NCBI GenBank assembly: GCA_036398175.1
Contig: DASWHL010000126.1
Location: forward strand, 1-31,263
From: JAOTWJ01 sp036398175
GTDB lineage: Bacteria > Gemmatimonadota > Gemmatimonadetes > Gemmatimonadales > GWC2-71-9
Direction of reading: 5' to 3'
DNA: 31,263 nt
In this document: positions 8,011 to 14,592 of the stretch, in pieces
How positions within the stretch are numbered: the stretch's first letter is position 1
Layout of the letters: each line of letters begins with the position of its first letter
Notes under the pieces: model-generated
The model's database searches: none
What the model was told of the DNA's origin: nothing
The model's input: only the letters and a program-made list of their open reading frames with translations
Program-made: the position numbers and the translations under genes

Positions 8011-8327
8011 CCGGCCGGGAAGCGCGCGTGCGCTTCCTGATTGACTCGGGCGCCACGTACTCCATGCTTCCCGAGCCGGTCTGGAAGACCATCGGGCTCG
8101 TCCCGCTGCGGGACATGCGGTTTCACCTCGCCGACGGCACCGCCGTCCGGCGGCAGGTGTCGGAATGCCACCTTGCGCTGCCGCAGGGCGCCGGCCATAC
8201 CCCGGTGGTGCTCGGCGAGCCCGGCGACGCCGAACCGCTGCTGGGCGTCGTCACGCTCGAGATCCTGGGGCTCGTGTTCGACCCCTTCCGCCGGAAGCTC
8301 TACCCCATGCGGGCGCTCCTGGCCTGA
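7971..8327 (+). CDS. Retropepsin-like (clan AA) small aspartic protease
   Basis: A 118-residue protein with the single-domain retropepsin layout: FLIDSGATYSML at 22-33 (catalytic Asp25 in DSGAT), a flap-like LADGTAVRR near 55, and the LLGVVTLEILGLVFDP strand-helix end typical of bacterial clan AA proteases. Such proteins act as dimers, each giving one aspartate. There is no signal peptide. The GTG at 7971 has CCGGAG directly upstream; an in-frame TTG at 7914 is less likely because it lies in the duplicated promoter block. The gene runs convergently into the 3' end of the next gene, with up to 77 nt of overlap. Confidence 0.75.
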   Translation: MGISYVDGSVRGPAGREARVRFLIDSGATYSMLPEPVWKTIGLVPLRDMRFHLADGTAVRRQVSECHLALPQGAGHTPVVLGEPGDAEPLLGVVTLEILGLVFDPFRRKLYPMRALLA

Positions 8328-9687
8328 CCCTGGGCCGTCCCTCGGCAGACGCGAGCTTCACGGAGCGCGCGGGCTCCGTGGAGTCCACGAGCGGCGGGAC
8401 GCGCCACGACGACGCCTGCAAGCGGGGTCTGCGCCGCCACTGACGCGCCGCGGACGCGGCCTGAGCATTCCCCGCACAGGCCCGTCGCGCGGCCCGCACC
8501 CACACCCGCACCTCGGCCTCCGTGGGCCGCGGCCCCGGACGCGCCGCCCGCAGCGCCCGGGCCAGCGCGCCGGGCTCCCGCCCCGGGAGGTCGCACACCC
8601 GCGTGACGCCAGCCGCGACCAGGGCGCGCGCGTGCGCCGCGCCCATCCCCCGCAGTCGCGCCAGCTCCGCACCCTCCGCGCCAAGCCCGCGCAGCTCGGC
8701 CGCCTGCGGCGCCGTGGAGCTGACGGTGAAGTGGTCCATCCCCGCGAGCGCGCCCACCGCGAACGCCGCCGCAAGGATGCCGGCCACGACCGCACGGCCG
8801 CGACGCACCCGCCCTGCCCCACCGGCCGCCGGCACCGCCACGCCCAGCGCGCAGAGCGCCCCGTACATGGCCCACGCCTCCAGGGCGAACACCGGAAACC
8901 CGAGAAAGCCGAGCGGCGGCATCTCGAAGAGCTTGAGGTCCTCGAGTCCCGGCACGGTGTAGATCCAGCGCCCCCGGGCCACGTGGTTGTACGACTCCCA
9001 GAGCAACCCAATGCCGAGCCCGCCGAGCAGCAGCCGGCCCACCCGCCCCCAGTAGCCGCGCTCGAGGTCGCGGAACAGCGAGAGCGCGGGCGCGCGGCGG
9101 TACACCACCGGCTCCGCCAGCACCCAGCCGATTCCCCACACCAGCGGGAAGCACCCCCGCGGCCACACGAGCACCAGCACGGTCGCCGCCAGGCCGAGCG
9201 CGGTGGCGGCGTGCAGCTCCCAGCCTCGGACGGCGACCGTGGGGCCGCGCCCCGTCGCGAACACCCCGCTCCCGGCCAGAGCGCGCTCGGCCAGCACGAT
9301 GGCCGGCACCACGGTCGCGAACGAGAGCACGATGCCGGCCCAGCGCTCCGGCAGGGGGCCGGGCAGCGAGACGTAGTACCAGTTCCGCAGCCGGAAGTTG
9401 AAGACCTCGAACACGAGCCACACGACGGGCGACCACGCGAGCAGCGAGAGCGCCGCGCCCGGGCGCGCGAGCAGCGAGTTGGCGCGGTCCCGCCGGAACG
9501 CCGCCGCGTCGAGCAGGACGAGCGTGGGATACCACGCGAACACGTAGAACCACGTGGGCACCGGCGGGACGTCGAGCGCCAGCAACACCCAGGCGGCGGC
9601 CAGGATCGCGACGGCCAGGATCACCGGCAACGATCCTACCTGACCCATGGGCACTTCCCCTGGGCGCGTATCGCCATCGGAAGCCAT
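8251..9687 (-). CDS. Polytopic membrane protein with C-terminal helix-hairpin-helix-like tail
   Basis: A 478-residue protein with roughly nine membrane helices between residues 15 and 335, starting PVILAVAILAAAWVLLA. The soluble tail follows: LRGLGAEGAELARLRGMGAA, ALVAAGVTRVCDLPG, and TEAEVRVWVRAA resemble a DUF4332/helix-hairpin-helix repeat, which in other proteins binds DNA or mediates contacts. I do not know a function. The start could be ATG at 9687 (AGGA six bases before it) or ATG at 9648 (GGGGA before it); both precede the first helix. The last 65 or so codons are low-complexity and overlap the oppositely oriented protease gene, so the true C terminus is uncertain. Confidence 0.68.
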   Translation of the reverse strand: MASDGDTRPGEVPMGQVGSLPVILAVAILAAAWVLLALDVPPVPTWFYVFAWYPTLVLLDAAAFRRDRANSLLARPGAALSLLAWSPVVWLVFEVFNFRLRNWYYVSLPGPLPERWAGIVLSFATVVPAIVLAERALAGSGVFATGRGPTVAVRGWELHAATALGLAATVLVLVWPRGCFPLVWGIGWVLAEPVVYRRAPALSLFRDLERGYWGRVGRLLLGGLGIGLLWESYNHVARGRWIYTVPGLEDLKLFEMPPLGFLGFPVFALEAWAMYGALCALGVAVPAAGGAGRVRRGRAVVAGILAAAFAVGALAGMDHFTVSSTAPQAAELRGLGAEGAELARLRGMGAAHARALVAAGVTRVCDLPGREPGALARALRAARPGPRPTEAEVRVWVRAARRACAGNAQAASAARQWRRRPRLQASSWRVPPLVDSTEPARSVKLASAEGRPRVRPGAPAWGRASGGRGRTRAPGSRA

Positions 9688-9790
9688 CCTCCGTCCTGGA
9701 GTCGGTTGCCCCAGCCGGTAACCTAGCGCGCAACGAGCCGCTCCATTCCCCCGCCCCGCGGCTCGGGCCGGCGGCCCGGATGCGCGCCGT

Positions 9791-9895
9791 CGTCGAGCGC
9801 CCGTTGACGCTGCCTCCCCAGCTGCGCCGCGATACATTCCCCGGGAGAACCCGGAGATGGGCATCGGCTACGTAGATGGCACGGTCCGCGGCCCG
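9791..9895 (+). repeat. Copy 2 of the duplicated promoter-plus-start segment
   Basis: About 105 bp matching 7901-8010 with scattered substitutions and small indels. Shared blocks include GTTGAC, GCGCCGcGATACATTCCCCG, CGGAG before the start codon, and GGGCATCgGCTACGTAGAtGG. It lies directly upstream of the S9 peptidase gene and may supply its promoter. Confidence 0.8.
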
Positions 9896-9919
9896 ACTCC
9901 GGCGCCCCATACTCCTTGA
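9857..9919 (+). pseudogene. Truncated relic of the small aspartic protease start
   Basis: An ATG at 9857 opens a 20-codon frame beginning MGIGYVDGTVRGP, matching the VGISYVDGSVRGP start of the intact protease gene at 7971. After about 13 shared codons the sequence diverges and hits TGA at 9917-9919, 27 bp before the S9 peptidase start. It has lost everything from before the catalytic aspartate on. Confidence 0.7.
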
Positions 9920-9946
9920 GCAGCTGCTCTCCCGCCCGAGGTTTCC

Positions 9947-12229
9947 ATGACCGCCCTGCGTGTCGTCGTCGCCGTCCTGCTGCTCCCGATCGCCCTGCCC
10001 ACGCGCCTGACCACGCAGGAGCCACCGCGATTCACGCCCGATGACGTCTTGACGGTCCGGAGCGTCGCGGCCGACGCCCTGAGCGACGACGGGCGGTGGC
10101 TGGTGGTGCGCACGTCCACCCTGCGCGACCGGCTCGGTGGCGACCAGCGGCGGTTCGGCGACCCCACGTACGTCGCGCCCCGGCTGGGCGAGTACACCGT
10201 GGTGGACACGCGCACGGGCGCGGCCCGGCCGCTGTTCCAGGAGCGGCGCCAGGCGCAGGGGTTCACGTGGTCACCGGACGGATCCCGTCTGGCGTTCCTG
10301 CTGCGGGAGGGCGACGCGTGGGCGCTGACCCTGTGGGAGCGCGAGCGCGGCCGGCTCCACCAGGTGTCCCTGCCCCGGGACCGTATCGTCGCCGGCGAGG
10401 CGTCCCTCCAGTGGACCAGGGACGGCGCGCGGCTGCTGTTCGGCATGCGCCGGGCCGCGTGGCTGACCGAAACCCGCGAGCGGTTTCTCCGGGAGGTCAA
10501 CGGCCCGATCGTGGTGCAGTCCAGCGAGGACCCGTTCCTGTCCTGGGAGGAGATCCGGCGTCGCGCCCTGCTCGCCATCCCCGCCACGTACGACGTCCGG
10601 AGCGGTCGCGTGGCGGAGCTGCTGCCGGAAACCATGCTCGGCGCCGCGTCCCTCACGGCCGACGGCGCGCTGCTGCGCACCGACGAGGACATCACACCCC
10701 GGACCGACTACACGGAGATCTTCGGCCGCGAGCACAAGGTGACGGTGCGGCCGGCCGGTGGCGGCGAGCCGGCCACCGTGATCCCGACCACGAAGGGCCT
10801 CACCCTGCGCTGGTCGGGCGACGGGCGGACGTACGCCTACGCCAAGGACGGCAAGACCTTCGTGGGGACCGTGTCCGACACCGCGCCGCGCAGGCTCACG
10901 GGCGAAGACGCGCCCCAGCCCGGCGCCGAACCCGCGGACAGCGCCGCGGCCAGGGCGGAGCGCGAGCGGCGCGAGAAGGAGCGGTTCACCCCGGTCCGGG
11001 TGAGCGAGACGGGCGACGTGCTGGTGGCCACCAACAGCGAGGGATTCTGGTTCATCGAGACCGCGTCCGGCGAGCGGCGGATGTTCCTCGCGGCGCCGCA
11101 GGGCGACGAGCATCGCGCGGCCCCGCGCTACCAGGTGGTGGCGTGGAGCCGGGACGGGAACGACGTCTACCTGAGCTACGCGTCACGCACGCACTGGGAG
11201 CGGGGCCTGGTCCGGTACGACCGCCGGGCCGACCGGCTGGACGAGCTGGTCAAGGACGGGCGGCACTACGGCGGCGTCCAGCTCTCGGCGGACGGCGCGA
11301 CGCTCGCGCTCACGATTGCCAAGGGCAACCATCCGGGCGACGTCTACGTGGCCGACCGCGCCTTTGGCGCCGTGCAACGGCTCACCGACGCGAACCCGGA
11401 TCTCGCACCCAAGCTCAGCCGGACCGAGCTGCTCCGGTATCTGGGCGCGGACGGCGACTCGCTGTACGGCGTGCTGTACTACCCGCTGGGCTACGAGCCC
11501 GGCACGCGCGTCCCGACCGTGTTCATCGTGTACGAGACCTTTTTCGACGACCGGTTCAACGCCACCACCAACCTGCTCACGTCCCACGGCTACGCGGTGG
11601 TCCAGCCGTCCGTGACCCTGGAGCGCGGCTATCCCGGCGAGGCGTGGCTCAAGGGCGTCACCGCCGCGGCCAACCGGCTGATCGAGCTGGGCCTTGCCGA
11701 CCCCAAGCGCCTCGGCGTGGCGGGCACGAGCTACGGCGGCTACGCCACCAACCTGCTGATCACGCAGACCAAGCGGTTCGCGGCCGCGATCAACATCTCC
11801 GGCAAGGTGGACATGATCAGCTTCTACACCGATTCCCCGCGGCTCGGGACCCGCAACATCCACGCGCCGGAACGGAGCCAGGACCGGATCGGCGCCACAC
11901 TGTGGGAGCAGCCGCAGAGGTACGTGGCCCACTCGGCGGTGCTGTTCGCCGACCGCATCACGACGCCGCTCCTGCTCATCACGGGGCGCGAGGACGCCAA
12001 CGTCCCCGAGCGGACCACGATGGAGATGTTCTACGCGCTCCGGCGGCTGGGGAAACGCGTGGAGTGGGTGAGCTACACGAACGGCGGCCACGGCATGCCG
12101 ACCACCACGGAGGCGGAGGTGCGCGACTATCACGCGCGGATGCTGGCGTGGTGGGACCGGTATCTGAAGGCCCCGCCGGAGGAAGCGGCCGCCGCGGGGA
12201 CGAACGCCGATCGGGCACCCGCTCGGTAG
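9947..12229 (+). CDS. Exported S9-family prolyl oligopeptidase-like peptidase
   Basis: A 760-residue protein with an N-terminal signal peptide (about residues 1-22). The N-terminal half is a WD/PD40-like beta-propeller (repeats such as FTWSPDGSRLAF, LQWTRDGARLLF, LRWSGDGRTYAY) that would restrict substrate entry. The C-terminal alpha/beta-hydrolase domain carries the triad: Ser595 in GTSYGG, Asp683 in GREDANVP and His715 in GGHGMP. Members cleave short peptides, often after proline or as acylaminoacyl or dipeptidyl peptidases; the exact specificity cannot be read from sequence. A basic, charged insertion rich in Arg and Glu (about 325-345) links two blades. A palindromic repeat element begins 9 bp after its stop codon. 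Confidence 0.93.
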   Translation: MTALRVVVAVLLLPIALPTRLTTQEPPRFTPDDVLTVRSVAADALSDDGRWLVVRTSTLRDRLGGDQRRFGDPTYVAPRLGEYTVVDTRTGAARPLFQERRQAQGFTWSPDGSRLAFLLREGDAWALTLWERERGRLHQVSLPRDRIVAGEASLQWTRDGARLLFGMRRAAWLTETRERFLREVNGPIVVQSSEDPFLSWEEIRRRALLAIPATYDVRSGRVAELLPETMLGAASLTADGALLRTDEDITPRTDYTEIFGREHKVTVRPAGGGEPATVIPTTKGLTLRWSGDGRTYAYAKDGKTFVGTVSDTAPRRLTGEDAPQPGAEPADSAAARAERERREKERFTPVRVSETGDVLVATNSEGFWFIETASGERRMFLAAPQGDEHRAAPRYQVVAWSRDGNDVYLSYASRTHWERGLVRYDRRADRLDELVKDGRHYGGVQLSADGATLALTIAKGNHPGDVYVADRAFGAVQRLTDANPDLAPKLSRTELLRYLGADGDSLYGVLYYPLGYEPGTRVPTVFIVYETFFDDRFNATTNLLTSHGYAVVQPSVTLERGYPGEAWLKGVTAAANRLIELGLADPKRLGVAGTSYGGYATNLLITQTKRFAAAINISGKVDMISFYTDSPRLGTRNIHAPERSQDRIGATLWEQPQRYVAHSAVLFADRITTPLLLITGREDANVPERTTMEMFYALRRLGKRVEWVSYTNGGHGMPTTTEAEVRDYHARMLAWWDRYLKAPPEEAAAAGTNADRAPAR

Positions 12230-12237
12230 CAGTCCGT

Positions 12238-12313
12238 CTGCCGCCAAGGGCGGCGGGACGCTACGCCCGTCGTACGGGCAGATCGTGGCCAAGGGCCCGC
12301 TTCAGCGGGATCC
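12238..12313. repeat. Palindromic element, copy 1 (right half: hairpins B, C and A')
   Basis: Hairpin B is a variant GCCGCC-aag-GGCGGC; hairpin C is GCCCGT-cgt-ACGGGC (12265-12279); then the AGATCGTGGCC arm and a CCCGCTTCAGCGGG hairpin, ending in GGATCC. The left arm is missing. It lies between the S9 gene and the convergent small unknown gene. Confidence 0.85.
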
Positions 12314-12346
12314 CTGGCGCCCAGCGCCGCTCGACGACGAGACGGC

Positions 12347-12586
12347 TCATCGCAGGTCCTCTACCGAGAGGTATCGCTCCTGGCCGTCAATGACGCGCCG
12401 CCCGAACGCGTGGCACCCGCGAATGGCTTCCTGTTCGGTGGCGAACGTCTTGGGCCCGGAGAACGCGCGCCGCTTGGTGCGGTACGCGATCACCAGGTCC
12501 AGGGTCCATTGCCCGCTGCCCCGGATCTGGAACGTGCGGGGGGCAATGGTCCACCCCCGGTAGAGGAGCGCGTTCAGCGGGGGCAT
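12347..12586 (-). CDS. Small protein of unknown function (79 aa)
   Basis: A 79-residue soluble protein starting MPPLNALLYRGWTIAPRTF. Its composition looks genuinely coding: hydrophobic residues alternate with basic ones (GQWTLDLVIAYRTKRRAFSG), followed by a helix (TEQEAIRGCHAFGRRVIDG). I do not recognise a family. The ATG at 12586 lies inside the last codons of the upstream gene (13-nt overlap, different frame) and has no ribosome binding site, so translation is probably coupled. A much longer reading frame runs upstream in this frame but is a shadow of that gene. Confidence 0.62.
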   Translation of the reverse strand: MPPLNALLYRGWTIAPRTFQIRGSGQWTLDLVIAYRTKRRAFSGPKTFATEQEAIRGCHAFGRRVIDGQERYLSVEDLR

Positions 12587-13011
12587 GGCGCCACGGGCAG
12601 GAGGTCCAGCGTGGTGAGCGTGGACTCGTAGCGCACGCCCGCCACGCGCAGGTGCATGAACAGGTGCTCGAGGCCCGCCAGCGTCCACAGGCTGGCGTGC
12701 GTAGTGCCGCGCACCTGCCAGGGACTCTCGACGCGCTCGGTCGAGCGCACGAATCCGGCGTAGTGGGCGTACCGCAGAAAATCGGTCAGGCCGAGGGCCA
12801 TGCGGCCGGTGGGCGCCTCGAAGACGAACGCGAACCGCTGCGGCAGCGCCAACAGATCCGCCGCCGCCAGCTCCAGCCAGCAGCGTCGCGCCCGGACCAG
12901 CGAGCCGGCCGACAGGCCGTCCTGGTACTCGTCTGCGCGCGTGACGAACCCATGGAGGGCCGCGGCGGTGCTCCAGGCGCCGCCGGTGTGACCGGACAGT
13001 CTGAGGGGCAA
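12574..13011 (-). CDS. Protein of unknown function, possible attenuated expression
   Basis: About 145 residues if translation starts at the TTG at 13011, which has AGGAG four bases upstream; an ATG at 13059 is an alternative but would put a terminator-like hairpin inside the coding region. The protein is rich in aromatic and leucine residues (MALGLTDFLRYAHYAGFVR, WTLAGLEHLFMHLRVAG) and looks like a soluble helical protein. I recognise no family. It precedes and overlaps the 79-residue gene. A strong promoter lies at 13094-13122, and between promoter and start codon there is a hairpin followed by five T residues, so expression may be controlled by attenuation. Confidence 0.55.
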   Translation of the reverse strand: MPLRLSGHTGGAWSTAAALHGFVTRADEYQDGLSAGSLVRARRCWLELAAADLLALPQRFAFVFEAPTGRMALGLTDFLRYAHYAGFVRSTERVESPWQVRGTTHASLWTLAGLEHLFMHLRVAGVRYESTLTTLDLLPVAPCPR

Positions 13012-13033
13012 GGGGCTCCTGACAGGAAACGAA

Positions 13034-13068
13034 AAAGCGGGAGCAGCGCCGCGGCGCATTCCCGCTTT
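13034..13068 (-). terminator. Terminator-like hairpin in the leader of the minus-strand gene
   Basis: On the minus strand a 9-bp stem AAAGCGGGA / TCCCGCTTT encloses a 17-nt loop that holds its own palindrome (GCGCCGCGGCGC). The stem is followed by a run of five T, counting two in the stem end, then CGTTT. It lies about 20-60 nt after the predicted transcription start and before the AGGAG-TTG start, which fits an attenuator better than an end-of-operon terminator. Confidence 0.6.
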
Positions 13069-13093
13069 CGACTCGGTGTTCACCCGCCCATGG

Positions 13094-13122
13094 AGCATAC
13101 CCGGCCAGCGTCGCCCTGTCAA
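13094..13122 (-). promoter_or_regulatory. Strong promoter for the unknown two-gene unit
   Basis: On the minus strand, consensus TTGACA (13122-13117), exact 17-bp spacer, then TATGCT (13099-13094). The -35 box sits inside the dyad CCCTGT-caa-ACAGGG (13114-13128), a plausible operator. Confidence 0.65.
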
Positions 13123-13167
13123 ACAGGGAAGGTCCTCCTTCCCTGCTGGACCTTCCCTGAGTATGCT
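13094..13167. promoter_or_regulatory. Nested palindromes between divergent promoters
   Basis: AGCATAC (13094-13100) is mirrored by GTATGCT (13161-13167), so a TATGCT hexamer faces outward on each strand. Inside lie a 12-bp perfect inverted repeat, CAGGGAAGGTCC (13124-13135) with its complement at 13148-13159, and a third half-site, CCTTCCCT at 13137-13144. The AGGGAAGG arm can therefore pair with either of two CCTTCCCT arms. The outward plus-strand TATGCT (13162-13167) has only a weak -35 match 17 bp before it. Confidence 0.6.
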
Positions 13168-13224
13168 TGGCACAAGCCACGAGGCGTTCATCGAAGCGCC
13201 ACAGACACACGCAACGGAATTGCA

Positions 13225-13256
13225 GGGGAACCGGCAACTGACGCGGTTCCCCTTTT
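13225..13256 (+). terminator. Intrinsic terminator upstream of the cold-shock gene
   Basis: A 9-bp perfect stem GGGGAACCG (13225-13233) / CGGTTCCCC (13244-13252) with a 10-nt loop, followed by TTTTCTCTT. It is a good rho-independent terminator on the plus strand, but no plus-strand gene lies within 900 bp upstream. It would end a short transcript of about 85 nt started near 13174: either an attenuated cold-shock leader or a small RNA. Confidence 0.7.
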
Positions 13257-13380
13257 CTCTTGGCTGCGGCCGCCCACGGGCGGCACCCCGCCGCGGGGAC
13301 CATTCGCGGATCACACGATGGACGATCGGCCAGTGCGGACCCTCCTCACCCCGACGCGCATCGCACACCGAGGAGCAGAC

Positions 13381-13593
13381 ATGTCACGCATCACTGGCAA
13401 AGTGAAGTGGTTCAACGATCAGAAGGGCTTTGGGTTCATCACGCCCGACACCGGCGAGAAGGACTGCTTCGTCCATCATTCCGCCATCCAGGCGACGGGC
13501 TTCAAGACCCTGGGCGAAGGCGACGCGGTGTCGTTCGAGGTGGTGCAGGGCACGAAGGGCCCGGCCGCGCAGAACGTCTCCAAGGTCGTCTAG
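13381..13593 (+). CDS. csp: Cold-shock protein, CspA family
   Basis: A 70-residue single OB-fold protein that binds single-stranded RNA and DNA and melts mRNA structure. Both ribonucleoprotein motifs are present: KGFGFI (RNP1, residues 16-21) and DCFVHHSAI (RNP2 region, FVHH at 31-34). The opening TGKVKWFN and the closing GPAAQNVSKVV are standard. The ATG at 13381 has AGGAG five bases upstream; the frame stays open for a long way upstream but that is not coding. The 5' region is long and structured, with an intrinsic terminator 125 bp before the start, in keeping with the long regulatory leaders of many csp genes. Confidence 0.95.
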   Translation: MSRITGKVKWFNDQKGFGFITPDTGEKDCFVHHSAIQATGFKTLGEGDAVSFEVVQGTKGPAAQNVSKVV

Positions 13594-13629
13594 CAGGGAT
13601 ACCGGAGCGGCGGTCAGCTTCGGGCGCGA

Positions 13630-14592
13630 TCAGGTGCCGGGTGCGGGCACCTCGCCGTGTTCATCCAGCCACGCCAGGAGCTGCCGCACGCTGCCGGTCG
13701 CGAGCGCCACGCTCGTATCCGCCGCGCCGTAGTAGAGATTGAGCGTGTCGCCGTCGAGCGTGTACCCGCAGGGGAACGCGACGTTGGCGACGTCGCCTTC
13801 GCGCTCGTACAGCGCTTCGGGCCCGAAGATCCAGGAGCCGCCGCGGAGGAGGCACCGGTCCGGCTGGTCCAGGTCGAGCAGCGCGACTCCCAGGCGATAG
13901 ATGGCGCCGGAGGCGGTCTGGCGGACGCCGTGGTACAGCATCAGCCAGCCGCGCGGCGTCTCGATGAGCGGCGGCGACAGCCCCACCTTGTTGGCGTCCC
14001 ACCACCCGCCGCGGCGCGCCCGCAGCACGGGCCGGTGTCCGCCCCAGTTGCGCAGATCCGGCGAGAACGAGAGCCAGATGTCGCCGTGCCCATGCGTCAT
14101 GGGACGGTGCAGCAGCGCGAACCGCCCGTCCACGCGGCGCGGCAGCAGCGCCGCGTCCTTGTCTTCCGGTTGCAGGACCAGTCCCAGGCGCTCAAAGCTC
14201 CGGAAATCCCCGGTCAGGGCCAGCGCGACCCCCGGTCCGCCCTTGCCGAACGCCGTGTACGCGATCGCGAAGCGGCCCAGTTCTTCCACCCACGTGATCC
14301 GCGGGTCCTCGATGCCCCACAACTCCTCGGGGTGCCGCTCGGGATCGGGCGCGAACGTGGGCTCCGGATCAATGACCCAACCGTCCACGCCGTTGGCCGA
14401 CCGCGCGGCGCACAGGTGCGAGAGCCCGCTTCGGTCCTCGACTCGGCACAGCAGCAGCGTCGTGCCGTCCGGCAGCCGGGTGGCGCCGGCGTTGAAGACC
14501 GTGTGGACGGCGTACGGCCAATCGGCCGCCGTGAGGATGGGGTTGGTCGCGTGCCGGTGCAGGAGCACGGCGTGGTGGCGGGCCACCGACAT
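13630..14592 (-). CDS. GH130 family glycoside phosphorylase/hydrolase
   Basis: A 320-residue cytoplasmic protein with the five-bladed propeller pattern of GH130. Visible family marks are NPIL at 17-20, FNAGATRLPDGTTLLLCRVED at 33-53, the IEDPRI motif at 94-99 containing the conserved acid Asp96, and WWDANKVGLSPPLIETPRGW around 197-216. GH130 enzymes mostly phosphorolyse or hydrolyse beta-mannosides (beta-1,4 or beta-1,2 links); the subgroup cannot be fixed by eye. Its ATG overlaps the stop of the glycosyltransferase gene in TGATG, so the two are translationally coupled and probably work on the same mannose-type glycan. It is convergent with the cold-shock gene. Confidence 0.9.
   Translation of the reverse strand: MSVARHHAVLLHRHATNPILTAADWPYAVHTVFNAGATRLPDGTTLLLCRVEDRSGLSHLCAARSANGVDGWVIDPEPTFAPDPERHPEELWGIEDPRITWVEELGRFAIAYTAFGKGGPGVALALTGDFRSFERLGLVLQPEDKDAALLPRRVDGRFALLHRPMTHGHGDIWLSFSPDLRNWGGHRPVLRARRGGWWDANKVGLSPPLIETPRGWLMLYHGVRQTASGAIYRLGVALLDLDQPDRCLLRGGSWIFGPEALYEREGDVANVAFPCGYTLDGDTLNLYYGAADTSVALATGSVRQLLAWLDEHGEVPAPGT

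Larger units (their letters stand above)
13012..13380. other. 369-bp non-coding control region between divergent genes
   Basis: No plausible gene. It holds a minus-strand promoter, a possible plus-strand promoter, nested dyads between them, and an intrinsic-terminator-like hairpin on each side, described in separate entries. The last 120 bp before the cold-shock gene (13262-13380) show nothing beyond the ribosome binding site AGGAG at the end. Confidence 0.7.

Noticed and set aside
12652..13593. A 313-residue plus-strand frame ending as the cold-shock protein
   Set aside because: Only the last 70 residues are real; the extension crosses the opposing gene, the promoters and a terminator.
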